Shown piece after piece: positions 54,886 to 63,866 of a stretch of 64,000 bases of DNA (positions within the stretch are counted from its first letter, which is position 1; every line of letters begins with the position of its first letter). The position numbers were made by a program, and so were the translations under genes. The notes below the pieces were generated by a model. The model was given only the letters and a program-made list of their open reading frames with translations, was not told the DNA's origin and did not search any database. Where the stretch lies: NCBI RefSeq assembly GCF_005484965.1, contig NZ_CP034036.1, forward strand, positions 1,612,001-1,676,000. The letters are read 5' to 3'. This stretch comes from Brenneria nigrifluens DSM 30175 = ATCC 13028 (GTDB lineage: Bacteria > Pseudomonadota > Gammaproteobacteria > Enterobacterales > Enterobacteriaceae).

Positions 54886-55345
54886 CTGTCTCTTATACAC
54901 AAATCCAAGGAACCTCTAGAGGCCATGTGTATTCTGGTCTTGGGTTCATTCTTGGTTCTTTGTTTTTTGCTTTTCGTCGGCGTAAGAAATCACGCTGAGG
55001 TGGACGACCCCGCGAATGCGCCGCAGGGAAGCGGCGCAAGCCAGTGCCGCGTCGGACAAAAACGCCGGGAGCGTTTTTGAACAGCGCTTGCGCTGGCCCG
55101 GTAGGGCGAGTCTCAGGGATGAGACGAGTATTCCGTCACTGGCGGTTCGGGAAAGGGGGCGACCGCCGAAGGCATCGCGTCAGCGACGTGATTTCAGCCA
55201 CAGCCCGGGTCCGGAGGGTGGTGGCGCTTGAACCACCCTGCGTCGGGCGCGTGCTGCGACATAGCAGAGAAATGACGGCCTTCTAGCGCACGAAATAGCG
55301 CTGAACTCACATATACCGTTAACAGTATATGTGACTAAGAGACAG
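54886..55345. mobile_element. 460-bp non-coding element with IS50/Tn5-like ends
   Basis: The left end is CTGTCTCTTATACACA; the right end is the inverse of CTGTCTCTTAGTCAC. The first ten bases of the terminal inverted repeat are perfect and resemble the IS50 outside end (CTGACTCTTATACACA). Inside there is no transposase; part of the interior (about 55020-55280) is an inverted copy of the dispersed repeat seen near 51170-51310. A subterminal dyad, CACATATAC/GTATATGTG at 55308-55333, lies by the right end. Flanks are CCCCTGCGA and CCCTTGCCA, 7 of 9 matching, so a 9-bp target duplication is possible but imperfect. It is best read as a MITE-like derivative of an IS4-family element. Confidence 0.6.
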
Positions 55346-55753
55346 CCCTTGCCAGGGGGAGGAGCTGACTGACTCTCTCCCCTGCGAAGGAGTGGGGTTA
55401 ATCACTGCTCCCACCCTTATCCTCCCGCCGCCCAGGTGGGAGAATTACGATCCAGCTCACAATCTTATCGGTCAGGGTTGATCCCTACGACGCCCATGTC
55501 GGCGGGGGAGAGCGACAGGATTCCCTGCTTTGGTTTTGACGCCGCGACGAAAATCGAGGCTCTCCGCCTATTCGCGCCCACGCTAAAATGGTTGAAAAAT
55601 ATACAAATGTAAATATTAACAATACTAATGTTAATGATTTATTTGTAACCAATCCTAATGAAAATTATCTTCGGGCTCTCTACATTCAAGAACCCTATAC
55701 AAAATAGCCAAACAATATTGCGACGTATTTACCTGATTATGGAGGAGATCATC
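55346..55753. other. leader region of the second GRE gene
   Basis: The left part repeats the CCCTTGCCAGGGGGAGGAGC sequence found just before the element (54848-54868). Then comes ordinary DNA, and from about 55590 a very AT-rich stretch (ATATACAAATGTAAATATTAAC) that should hold the GRE promoter. GGAGGAG at 55741-55747 is the ribosome site. No gene. Confidence 0.5.
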
Positions 55754-58234
55754 ATGCCATCAAGCGGCAACGCGCTGTTGAAAGAGGAAATAGAGTTTTC
55801 CCGATCGATTTTCGACGCGGATGGAAAGCTGACCTACGAAGAGAAGGCGGAGCGCGCCTTGCAAGCCGCGCTGGATATCAAGGATCAACTGTTGGATTCG
55901 CCCCAAAGGGTGGATACCGAACGCCTGATCCATCTGCTGGACGTCTACCGGAAATACGGCACCGAGCCAGCCATACGGTTAAGAGCTCGCGTGTTCGAGC
56001 AGGTTTTGCAAAAGAAGACGCTGTTTCTGGACAATAACCCCCTGGTGGGGTCGGTTACCTCGTATCCCGCCGGGGTCTATGTCTATCCCGAATACGGTTC
56101 GGAGTGGATCGCCGAGGAGCTTGACCAGCCGATCGTCTCCCATCTGGGCGAAGTTTCGCTTTCCAGCAGGGACCGGGAGCTGTTGGCCGAAGCGGCCGCC
56201 TATTTCGAGGATAAAAACGCCGAAGCCCGTTCCCGCGAACTGGCGCAGCAACTGTTGGGGCTTGATCCCAAAGAGGGCGTGGCGGCCGGACTGTTCACGG
56301 AGTCGGCGCGCTACACCGTCGGCGCCGGCAACGTCGATTACGCGAGCTTTATAGATCGCGGGCTGAAAGAGATCATCCGGGAAACCGAAGCGCGCCTGCG
56401 CGCGGTTCCCAGAACGGCTGAGGAGTCGGACAGAATCGATTACTACCAGGCCATCCTGATTACCTTCAGAGCGGTGATCGCCTTGGCGCATCGCTACGCC
56501 GATCTGGCGGAAAGCGAAGCGGGTAAAACCGGCGATCCCATACGTCGCGCCGAACTTCTGGAGATCGCCGAGGTTGCGCGCCACGTACCGGAAAATCCGC
56601 CCAGAAATTTCCGCGAGGCGCTGCAAAGCTGGTGGTTTATCCACCTGGGGATCCAGATCGAGCAAAGCGGCTGCGGTTCGTCCCCCGGTAGGCTGGGACA
56701 GTACCTGGATAAATATTACCAGGCGGACAAAAGCCAAAACGGCCTGACCGCCGATCAGGCGAAAAGCTGGCTCAAGGCGCTGTTCGTCAAGATTTTGTCC
56801 TACGGTTTCTATTCCGGGGTGATCGCCGCCCGTCAGGGATCGGGCCACACCGGCCATACCATCAATCTGGGCGGGCTGGACGCCGGCGGCCGGGACGCGA
56901 CCACGGAACTGGATTACATTCTGCTCGATACGCAGATAGAGTTACAGACCATTCAGCCCACCATCACGATTCTTTACCATGACGGCCTGGCGGAGGATTT
57001 CCTGCTCAAGGCGGTCGATCTCGAGCGCACCGGTCTCGGCCAGCCGCAGTGGCTGAACAACCGCGTGGTCATCGAACGCCTGCTGACCCGCTACGCCAAG
57101 GTCGGCGTCACCATTGAAGACGCCAGAAATTGCATCAACATGAGCTGCGTCGCCACCGGCATCGCCGGCAAAACGGCGTTTCTGCACGAAGGCGGTTCGT
57201 TCAATCTGGCCAAGGCGCTGGAGCTGGCGCTTCACGACGGCGTCGATCCCGCCACCGGCCTGACAGTCGGCGCGAAAACCGGCGATCCGCGAAATTTTGC
57301 TGATTTCGAACAGCTTTACGCCGCCTACTCGCAGCAGGTTCTTCACCTTTTCCAGCAGATCCGGCCGTTGGGATCGCTGTCCAACAAGGCGTTGGGCGAT
57401 ACGGTTCCCGTACCGTTCCGTTCATCCCTTTACGAAGGCAGCCGCCGGCGCGGCAAGGACATTTACAAAGGCGGGGCGGATTATTACCTCTATTTCGTCA
57501 TCTCGACGGCGGGGGTGGATGTCGCCAACTCGTTGGCGGCGCTCAAGCAGGTGATTTACGACGAGAAAGAGACCGGATGGGACGAATTGCTGGCCGCGCT
57601 GGCCGCCAATTTCGAGGGCTACGACGCGCTGCACAACAAATTAATTAAAGCTCCCAAGCACGGCAACGGCGACGCCGAAACCGACGCCCTGATCCGCCGC
57701 GTGTATGACGATGCGTGGACGCTTTTCCACTCGCTCGACGATCAGGATAATTTTTTCGGCGACAACGGCGCCAATCTGGAGGCGTTCTCGCTTTCCATCC
57801 ACAATTACTTCGGCATCCTGACCGGCGCGTTGCCCAACGGACGCAAAAAGGGCACGCCGTTGACCGACGCCAGCGTCTCGGCCACCCCCGGTTCGGACCG
57901 CAAAGGCCCTCTCGCCCTGCTGACCTCCGCCGCCCAGGCTTTGGATACGGTGAAATACGGTTCGAATCATTTCAATATGAAGTTCCATCCGCAGGCGTTG
58001 GCGGGGATTGGCGGCGCCCGCAAACTCCTGGCGCTGATCAAGGACTATATGGACCGCAACGGATCGCATATCCAGTTCAACGTGGTGAGTTCGGAAACCT
58101 TGCGCAAGGCGCAGGCCAACCCTGAAGACTACAAGGGCCTTACCGTGCGCGTGGCCGGTTTCTCCGCTTATTTCACCCGGCTCCATAAAGGGGTGCAGGA
58201 CGAAATTATCGCGCGGACCGAACTCTCGTTTTAA
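55754..58234 (+). CDS. glycyl radical enzyme of unassigned function, lacking the Cys-x-Glu base
   Basis: An 826-residue GRE (PFL-like domain plus glycyl radical domain). The radical glycine is G802 in VRVAGFSAYF. The thiyl Cys aligns as C465 in DARNCINMSCVATGIAG. In eliminase GREs (CutC, PD, IslA, HypD) this motif is Gly-Cys-x-Glu; here the Gly is Ser and the Glu is Ala467. The IslA pocket Arg and Gln are not conserved: the matching stretch reads RYTVGAGNVDY. So a lyase that uses the Cys-x-Glu base is unlikely; addition, decarboxylation or cleavage chemistry is possible. The start at 55754 follows GGAGGAG at 6 nt; longer frames to 55658 are not needed. It is coupled to an activase 69 bp downstream and bracketed by two copies of an SsuA-type importer, so its substrate is probably imported by them. 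Confidence 0.85.
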   Translation: MPSSGNALLKEEIEFSRSIFDADGKLTYEEKAERALQAALDIKDQLLDSPQRVDTERLIHLLDVYRKYGTEPAIRLRARVFEQVLQKKTLFLDNNPLVGSVTSYPAGVYVYPEYGSEWIAEELDQPIVSHLGEVSLSSRDRELLAEAAAYFEDKNAEARSRELAQQLLGLDPKEGVAAGLFTESARYTVGAGNVDYASFIDRGLKEIIRETEARLRAVPRTAEESDRIDYYQAILITFRAVIALAHRYADLAESEAGKTGDPIRRAELLEIAEVARHVPENPPRNFREALQSWWFIHLGIQIEQSGCGSSPGRLGQYLDKYYQADKSQNGLTADQAKSWLKALFVKILSYGFYSGVIAARQGSGHTGHTINLGGLDAGGRDATTELDYILLDTQIELQTIQPTITILYHDGLAEDFLLKAVDLERTGLGQPQWLNNRVVIERLLTRYAKVGVTIEDARNCINMSCVATGIAGKTAFLHEGGSFNLAKALELALHDGVDPATGLTVGAKTGDPRNFADFEQLYAAYSQQVLHLFQQIRPLGSLSNKALGDTVPVPFRSSLYEGSRRRGKDIYKGGADYYLYFVISTAGVDVANSLAALKQVIYDEKETGWDELLAALAANFEGYDALHNKLIKAPKHGNGDAETDALIRRVYDDAWTLFHSLDDQDNFFGDNGANLEAFSLSIHNYFGILTGALPNGRKKGTPLTDASVSATPGSDRKGPLALLTSAAQALDTVKYGSNHFNMKFHPQALAGIGGARKLLALIKDYMDRNGSHIQFNVVSSETLRKAQANPEDYKGLTVRVAGFSAYFTRLHKGVQDEIIARTELSF

Positions 58235-58302
58235 CGGGGGGGTTAAAAACCGCAGAGGCGGTGCGGCAATCCCGCGCCGCCTCTCCTATCAGGGTTGACG
58301 CA

Positions 58303-59226
58303 ATGGAACCGCAGGGCGTTATTTTCGACATTCAGCATTTTAGCTTGCACGACGGGCCGGGCGTGCGCTCGACCGTGTTTTTCAAAGGATGCCCTTTATC
58401 CTGCCTTTGGTGCTCCAATCCGGAATCGCAACGTAGAAAACCGGAATTGCTCTATTTCGCGGCGAACTGCGTCAGCTGCGGCGCCTGCGTCGCCGCCTGC
58501 AAGTCCGGCGCGCTTTCTTTGGGGGAAAAGGGCGTCGATATCGACCGAACCCTGTGCCAAAGCGGCGGGACCTGTGTTGCAGCCTGCCCCAACGACGCCC
58601 GCAGCTTATCGGGGCGCAAGATGAGCGTTGAGGAAATCGCGGACGAAGTGCGCCAGCATTGGCGGATTTTTATGCAAAGCGGCGGCGGCGTGACCTGCAG
58701 CGGCGGAGAAATTCTGTCTCAACCGGTTTTCCTGAAAGCGCTATTGCAGAAACTGCACGACGAAATCGGCTTTCATCTCTGTCTCGACACCAGCGGCTAC
58801 GCGCCCTGGTCGACGCTGGAGCAGCTTTTGCCCCATGCCGATATGATCCTGCTGGATTTGAAACATATGGATTCCGCCCGCCATAAAGCGGCGACCGGGC
58901 GCGATAACAGACGCATTCTGGAAAACGCCCGCCATCTCGGCAAGCGCGGATTTCCCATACTGGTGCGCCTGCCTCTGATCCCCGGTTTTAACGACGACGA
59001 CGACAATCTTTCCCGGCTGGGCGCCTTTATGAAGGAGGTCGCGCTGCCCGTCATCGAGATTCTGCCTTATCACGAATTCGGCTCTTCGAAATACGAAGCG
59101 TTGGGAAAAACCTACCACGTTTATACAAATAAACGCCCGCGCGTCAGGGAAGCCGGTGAGATTCTGTCCGCTTTCGGGCTGGAGGTCGTTCTGAGCAAAC
59201 AGGAAAATAATCAAACCTACGCCTGA
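58303..59226 (+). CDS. glycyl radical enzyme activase for the second GRE
   Basis: A 307-residue radical SAM activase. The SAM-cluster Cys residues are C30, C34 and C37 (GCPLSCLWC). The first accessory cluster is complete (C56, C59, C62, C66). The second keeps only C85, C91 and C95, with Gly at position 88 where the fourth Cys is expected, so it may be a [3Fe-4S] or labile cluster. The SGGE motif is CSGGEI (146-151 region), slightly divergent from SGGEP. I start at ATG 58303; a GTG at 58261 would add 14 residues. It should activate only the adjacent GRE. Confidence 0.9.
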   Translation: MEPQGVIFDIQHFSLHDGPGVRSTVFFKGCPLSCLWCSNPESQRRKPELLYFAANCVSCGACVAACKSGALSLGEKGVDIDRTLCQSGGTCVAACPNDARSLSGRKMSVEEIADEVRQHWRIFMQSGGGVTCSGGEILSQPVFLKALLQKLHDEIGFHLCLDTSGYAPWSTLEQLLPHADMILLDLKHMDSARHKAATGRDNRRILENARHLGKRGFPILVRLPLIPGFNDDDDNLSRLGAFMKEVALPVIEILPYHEFGSSKYEALGKTYHVYTNKRPRVREAGEILSAFGLEVVLSKQENNQTYA

Positions 59227-59399
59227 CGCTTTGGTATGCGAAAGCGCGGGTTGATTCGGGCGGCAATAACCGCCTTCGGCGCGCATTCCTGTTTGCCGCC
59301 GTTTATTGCAGGGGGAGTGGGATAGGTAATCCTATAAATAGAGAGTCGCCGCTATCCCGTCATTATTATTTTATTCGTTTACCATGAGGTATTTTTGCC

Positions 59400-60482
59400 A
59401 TGTCTAATCAGTCAGTGAATAACAAGAGGCATGCCGCCGCGCTGGTGGCGCTGAGCGCGACGCTGATATTGTGGCTGCAGACGGCGTCCGGCGCCGCGCA
59501 GCCGTTGAAAAGCATCACGCTGCAACTCGACCCCGCCACGGCGGTGGCGCAGGAAAAAGGCTTCTTCAAGGAAGCGTTCGACAAGATCGGCATCAACGAA
59601 GTGAAGCTGATCGCCTCCGGCAGCGCCGAACTGCTGGGCGCGGAGGCGGCGAACCTTAACCACGGCGGCATCGCGGTGGCGCAGCGCATGATCTATCCGG
59701 CGGTGGTGCACCACGCCAACGGGCTGGATGCGGTTATCGTCTGGGAGTCGGAGCCATCCGACAAATACCGTACGCCGATTATCGCCCGGGTGGACAACAA
59801 GGAGATTAACCAGGTTCAGGACCTTGACGGGCGTAAATTCGCCAGCAGCCGGGTGAGCTGCTACTGGACGGCGCCCACCGAGATCCTGGCCAAGGCGGGC
59901 TTGCCGCTGGACTCCCGTAAGCAGCAGGGGCGGGTGCGCTACCAGTCGATGGATAACAACGCCGCGGTATCCGCTGCCCTGTTAAGCGGCTCCATCGATG
60001 CCACGGCGGTGCATCTCGGCGCCTCCGGCGCGGCCGCGCTCTATACCTCCGGTCAGGTGAAAGTGATCGGACGCTCCCCGGACGACGGCGTCTACGTCAA
60101 CGGCGCCGGCCGGGTCTCCTACTTCGCGATGCGTTCGTTTGTCGAAAACTACCCGCAGGCCATTCAGGCCTTTCTGGTGGCGGTCGATCGCGCCAAAGTC
60201 TGGGCGCGGGAGAACCCCGATGAAGCGGCGGTCATCGTCGCCAAAGCCACCCGCGTGCCGGAGCATATCGCCAAGTTCCAAATCACCGATCCGTCGCAGT
60301 ACTTCTTTATGCGCGGTGAGGAAGACGCCGACAGCGTACGCGGCAATATCAAAACCTTCCAGGCCTGGTACATCGCGCAGGGGGACGACATCCTGAGCGA
60401 GCGCAATCTGAGCGATATCCAGGTCGATAAGCTGGTCGACGCGCGCTTTTTCAAAGGCGGCGCTTATTCGGTCTATAACTGA
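59400..60482 (+). CDS. NMT1/SsuA-type ABC binding protein, copy B
   Basis: A 360-residue paralogue of the protein at 52110, with the same signal peptide layout and 340 of 360 residues identical by my count. Substitutions are spread along the chain, with a cluster at 248-269 (A248V, A262D, T266V, H269R) that changes charge. It lies 173 bp after the activase with its own GAGGT ribosome site, so it may be expressed with the GRE operon or from its own promoter. Ligand unknown; the divergence suggests either relaxed constraint or a slightly different ligand from copy A. Confidence 0.85.
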   Translation: MSNQSVNNKRHAAALVALSATLILWLQTASGAAQPLKSITLQLDPATAVAQEKGFFKEAFDKIGINEVKLIASGSAELLGAEAANLNHGGIAVAQRMIYPAVVHHANGLDAVIVWESEPSDKYRTPIIARVDNKEINQVQDLDGRKFASSRVSCYWTAPTEILAKAGLPLDSRKQQGRVRYQSMDNNAAVSAALLSGSIDATAVHLGASGAAALYTSGQVKVIGRSPDDGVYVNGAGRVSYFAMRSFVENYPQAIQAFLVAVDRAKVWARENPDEAAVIVAKATRVPEHIAKFQITDPSQYFFMRGEEDADSVRGNIKTFQAWYIAQGDDILSERNLSDIQVDKLVDARFFKGGAYSVYN

Positions 60483-60512
60483 CCTCCCTTTACCTAAACA
60501 GGACCGAGAACC

Positions 60513-61322
60513 ATGAGCGATAACATTCTTGGCGGCGTGGCGACGGCAAAGCCCGTTCGGCGCCGGCGATCGGGGAACTGGATCGGCTTTATCCTGCCGC
60601 TGGCGATCCTGTCCGGCTGGCAGGCCGCGTCCCATTATCAGTGGGTCCCGCCGGTCTTTCTGCCGTCGCCGGGGCGAACGCTCGCCTCGTTCTGGGATCT
60701 GCTGACCAAACAGTCGTTCGAGCAGGATTTTTTTATTAGCATCACCCTGGTGTCGCAGTCATTCCTGCTTGGCGCGCTGGCCGCGCTGCTGCTGGGGATC
60801 GCCGCCGGCATGTCCCGCAAGGTGGAAAACTTCTTCGGCCCGACGTTCGACACTATCCGCCATATTCCCGGCATCGCCTGGCTGCCGCTGATTATTCTGT
60901 GGCTGGGGGTGGGGGCGCCGGCCAAGACGCTGGTGATCGCCAAGTCGGTGTTTTTCCCGGTGTTTCTCAATACGCTGCAGGGGATCCGCAACGTCGATCG
61001 CAACTACATTGAGCTGGGGGAGGTGCTGCGCCTGACGCGCTGGCAAACCCTGCGGCGCATCGTGATCCCGGCGGCCTTGCCTAATGTGATGGTAAGCCTG
61101 CGTTACAGCGCCGGGCTGGCGTGGGCGCTGGTGGTGGTGGCCGAGGGCATCGCGGGGCAGGTGGGGATCGGTTTTCTGATCTTCCGCGCCCAGTCGCTGC
61201 TGCTGACCGACCAACTGCTGGTCTGCATGGCGACCATCGGCATCGTCGGTTTTCTGATCGACCGGTTAATGCTGGCGCTGCAAAAACGCGCGCTGGTATG
61301 GAAGCAGGGCTATGAGGGCTAA
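60513..61322 (+). CDS. ABC transporter permease, copy B
   Basis: A 269-residue permease identical to the one at 53231 except for G7 in place of D7. It has the same coupling loop and membrane segments. Such near-identity, next to a 20-difference binding-protein pair, suggests recent gene conversion across the permease and ATPase. Confidence 0.92.
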   Translation: MSDNILGGVATAKPVRRRRSGNWIGFILPLAILSGWQAASHYQWVPPVFLPSPGRTLASFWDLLTKQSFEQDFFISITLVSQSFLLGALAALLLGIAAGMSRKVENFFGPTFDTIRHIPGIAWLPLIILWLGVGAPAKTLVIAKSVFFPVFLNTLQGIRNVDRNYIELGEVLRLTRWQTLRRIVIPAALPNVMVSLRYSAGLAWALVVVAEGIAGQVGIGFLIFRAQSLLLTDQLLVCMATIGIVGFLIDRLMLALQKRALVWKQGYEG

Positions 61323-61325
61323 CCC

Positions 61326-62108
61326 ATGACCGAGACACTGCATGTACGCGGCGTGACCAAACGTTATGCGCACGAGGGAGCCGCATCGCACGAGGTGCTG
61401 CGCGGCATCGATTTAACGGTGGAGCCGGGCGAATTCGTCAGCATCGTCGGGCCGAGCGGCTGCGGCAAGAGCACCCTGCTGCGGCTGATTGTCGGACTGG
61501 ATCAGGACTACCAGGGCGAGATTACCCTGGGAAGTCGGCGCATTAGCGGTCCCGGCCCGGAGCGCGGCATCGTGTTTCAGGACCATCGTCTGCTGCCGTG
61601 GCTGACGCTGGAGGAGAACATCGCGCTGGCGGTGGAAAACGTCTCCTGGCCGGCGGCGCGCAAACGCGACGCGGTGCGCGAACATATTGAACTGGTCGGG
61701 CTGTCGGGCTACGAGCAGGCTTTTCCCCACCAGCTTTCCGGCGGCATGGCGCAGCGTGCCGCCATTGCCCGCGGGCTGGTGGCGCGTCCGGAAGTGCTGC
61801 TACTGGATGAACCGCTGGGGGCGCTGGATGCGCTGACGCGCATCCGGTTGCAGGATGAACTGCTGCATATCTGGCAGCACGAGCGCACCAGCATGATCCT
61901 GGTGACCCACGATATTGAGGAAGCGCTCTATTTGAGTCACCGCGTAGTGGTGCTGCAATCGCATCCGGGGCGGATCGCCAGGGTGGTGGAGGTGACGCTG
62001 CCTTTACCGCGCGACCGCGCCAGCTATGCGTTTACCGACCTGCGGCGCGAAGTGCTGGCGGCGATGACGCCGGATACCGTGTGCCACGAAGCGGCGGTGG
62101 CGGGGTAA
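61326..62108 (+). CDS. ABC transporter ATPase, copy B
   Basis: A 260-residue ATPase matching copy A except at three positions (LGSRRISG for LGARRISG, GLSGYEQ for GLTGYEQ, DTVCHEA for DTVRHEA). All ABC motifs are intact. It converges on maeA, separated by a hairpin. Confidence 0.93.
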   Translation: MTETLHVRGVTKRYAHEGAASHEVLRGIDLTVEPGEFVSIVGPSGCGKSTLLRLIVGLDQDYQGEITLGSRRISGPGPERGIVFQDHRLLPWLTLEENIALAVENVSWPAARKRDAVREHIELVGLSGYEQAFPHQLSGGMAQRAAIARGLVARPEVLLLDEPLGALDALTRIRLQDELLHIWQHERTSMILVTHDIEEALYLSHRVVVLQSHPGRIARVVEVTLPLPRDRASYAFTDLRREVLAAMTPDTVCHEAAVAG

Positions 62109-62122
62109 AAGAGTAGGGAGGC

Positions 62123-62146
62123 AGAGCGCGGCCTAAGCCGCGCTCT
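62123..62146. terminator. bidirectional hairpin between the ABC operon and maeA
   Basis: AGAGCGCGGC and GCCGCGCTCT form a perfect 10-bp stem around CTAA, between convergent genes. There is no clear T-run on the plus strand, so termination may be weak. Confidence 0.6.
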
Positions 62147-62168
62147 TCGATCGAAAATAACGAGGAGA

Positions 62169-63866
62169 TTAGAACGAGGTGCGTTTGTAGCTGCGGTACT
62201 GCGGTTGCCAGAAGTTGTCGGCAATGGCTTTTGCCAGCGCATCGCCGGAGGTCACCACCGCCACGCCCTGCAACTGCGCCGCTTTACCCACTTCCAGCGC
62301 AATGCGTTTCGATACTTCCTGAATATCCGCGATATCCGGCAGCAGCGCGCCTTCGCCGTGGTTCGCCAGCGGAGAGCAGTCCGCCAGGGTACGGCTGGCC
62401 GCCATCAGCATAACGTCGGTAATGCGGGTCGCGCCCGATGCCAGCGCCCCTAAACCAATCCCCGGGAAGATAAAGGAGTTGTTGCACTGGGCGATGGGGT
62501 AAACCTTATCCTGATAGTGAACCGGCGCGAACGGGCTGCCGGTGGCAACCAGCGCGGCGCCGTCCGTCCAGCGGATAATGTCTTCCGGGCGGGCTTCCAC
62601 GCGCGACGTCGGGTTGGACAACGGCATCACGATGGGGCGCTCGCAGTGACTGTGCATCTCACGGATAATTTCTTCGGTAAACAGGCCGGGCTGACCGGAA
62701 ACGCCGATCATCACGGTCGGTTTGGCGTTGCGCACCACCTCCAGCAGGGAGATCGCGTCGCTGGCGACTTCCCAGCGGGTCAGCAATTCGCTTTTCTGCA
62801 CCAGCTTGCTCTGGAAGTCGAGCAGGTTCGGCAGCTTATCGGTCAGCAGGCCGAAGCGGTCCACCATAAATACCCGGGCGCGGGCTTCATCTTCGCTCAA
62901 ACCTTCAGACTTCATCTGGGCGATGATTTGTTCCGCGATGCCGCATCCGGCGGAACCGGCGCCGAGGAACACCACGGTCTGGTCGCGCAGCTGGCTGCCC
63001 GCCGCCCGGCTGGCGGCAATCAGGCTACCGAGGGTAACGGCCGCGGTGCCCTGAATGTCGTCATTGAAGCTGCAAATCTCGTCGCGATAGCGATTCAGCA
63101 GCGGGGTGGCGTTTTTCTGGGCGAAATCTTCGAACTGCAGCAGCACGTTCGGCCAGCGGCGTTTAACCGCCTGAATGAATTCATCGACAAACGCATAGTA
63201 TTCGTCATCGGTAATACGCGGGTGACGCCAGCCCATATACAGCGGATCGTTCAGACGCTGCGGGTTGTTGGTGCCGACATCCAGCACCACCGGCAGGGTA
63301 TACGCCGGGCTGATGCCGCCGCAGGCGGTGTACAGCGACAGTTTACCGATGGGGATGCCCATTCCGCCGATGCCCTGGTCGCCCAGGCCCAGAATACGTT
63401 CGCCATCGGTAACCACGATGACCTTCACATTCTGTTTGGTGGCGTTTTGCAGCATATCGTCGATATGCGCGCGGTTGGGGTAGGCGATAAACAGGCCGCG
63501 CGCCCGGCGGTAGATATCAGAGAAGTGCTCGCAGGCTTCGCCGACGGTCGGCGTATAGATGATGGGCATCATCTCGCTGAGGTGGGCGTCCAGCAAACGA
63601 TAGAACAGCGTTTCGTTGGTATCCTGGATATTGCGCAGGTATACGTGTTTTTCTATATCGTTTTTAAACTCCTGGTATTGACGCCAGGCTCGTTCGGCCT
63701 GTTCTTCAATGGTTTCGACGGCTTCCGGTAATAAACCATATAGATTAAAGTCGGCGCGTTCTTCTTCTGTAAAAGCGCTGCCTTTATTCAACAGGGGAAA
63801 TTCAAGAAGTATTGGACCAGCATAGGGGATGTAGAGGGGACGTTTACTTTCGTATTCTAATTCCAT
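62169..63866 (-). CDS. maeA: NAD-dependent malic enzyme
   Basis: A 565-residue enzyme, the same length as E. coli MaeA (SfcA). It decarboxylates malate to pyruvate with NAD. Visible blocks are RPLYIPYAGPILLEFPLLNKG at the N-terminus, IYTPTVGEACEHFS, VVTDGERILGLGDQGIGGMG (malate/Mn region, split), FNDDIQGTAAVTLG and the NAD site FLGAGSAGCGIAEQI. The start at 63866 is followed by the family N-terminus. The 134 bp upstream to the window edge form its promoter region. Confidence 0.96.
   Translation of the reverse strand: MELEYESKRPLYIPYAGPILLEFPLLNKGSAFTEEERADFNLYGLLPEAVETIEEQAERAWRQYQEFKNDIEKHVYLRNIQDTNETLFYRLLDAHLSEMMPIIYTPTVGEACEHFSDIYRRARGLFIAYPNRAHIDDMLQNATKQNVKVIVVTDGERILGLGDQGIGGMGIPIGKLSLYTACGGISPAYTLPVVLDVGTNNPQRLNDPLYMGWRHPRITDDEYYAFVDEFIQAVKRRWPNVLLQFEDFAQKNATPLLNRYRDEICSFNDDIQGTAAVTLGSLIAASRAAGSQLRDQTVVFLGAGSAGCGIAEQIIAQMKSEGLSEDEARARVFMVDRFGLLTDKLPNLLDFQSKLVQKSELLTRWEVASDAISLLEVVRNAKPTVMIGVSGQPGLFTEEIIREMHSHCERPIVMPLSNPTSRVEARPEDIIRWTDGAALVATGSPFAPVHYQDKVYPIAQCNNSFIFPGIGLGALASGATRITDVMLMAASRTLADCSPLANHGEGALLPDIADIQEVSKRIALEVGKAAQLQGVAVVTSGDALAKAIADNFWQPQYRSYKRTSF

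Larger units (their letters stand above)
59384..62108 (+). repeat. duplicated transporter unit, copy B
   Basis: Direct repeat of 52094-54826, starting at the same ATGAGGTATTTTTG leader. Permease DNA is nearly identical between copies, while the binding-protein genes have diverged. Confidence 0.95.

Noticed and set aside
54886..55345. Sequencing-adapter contamination at the Tn5-like end
   Set aside because: After 16 shared bases the sequence departs from the kit adapters, the other end has mismatches in the TA/AC region, and the interior is a chromosomal repeat. A natural element is more likely, though I list a check.
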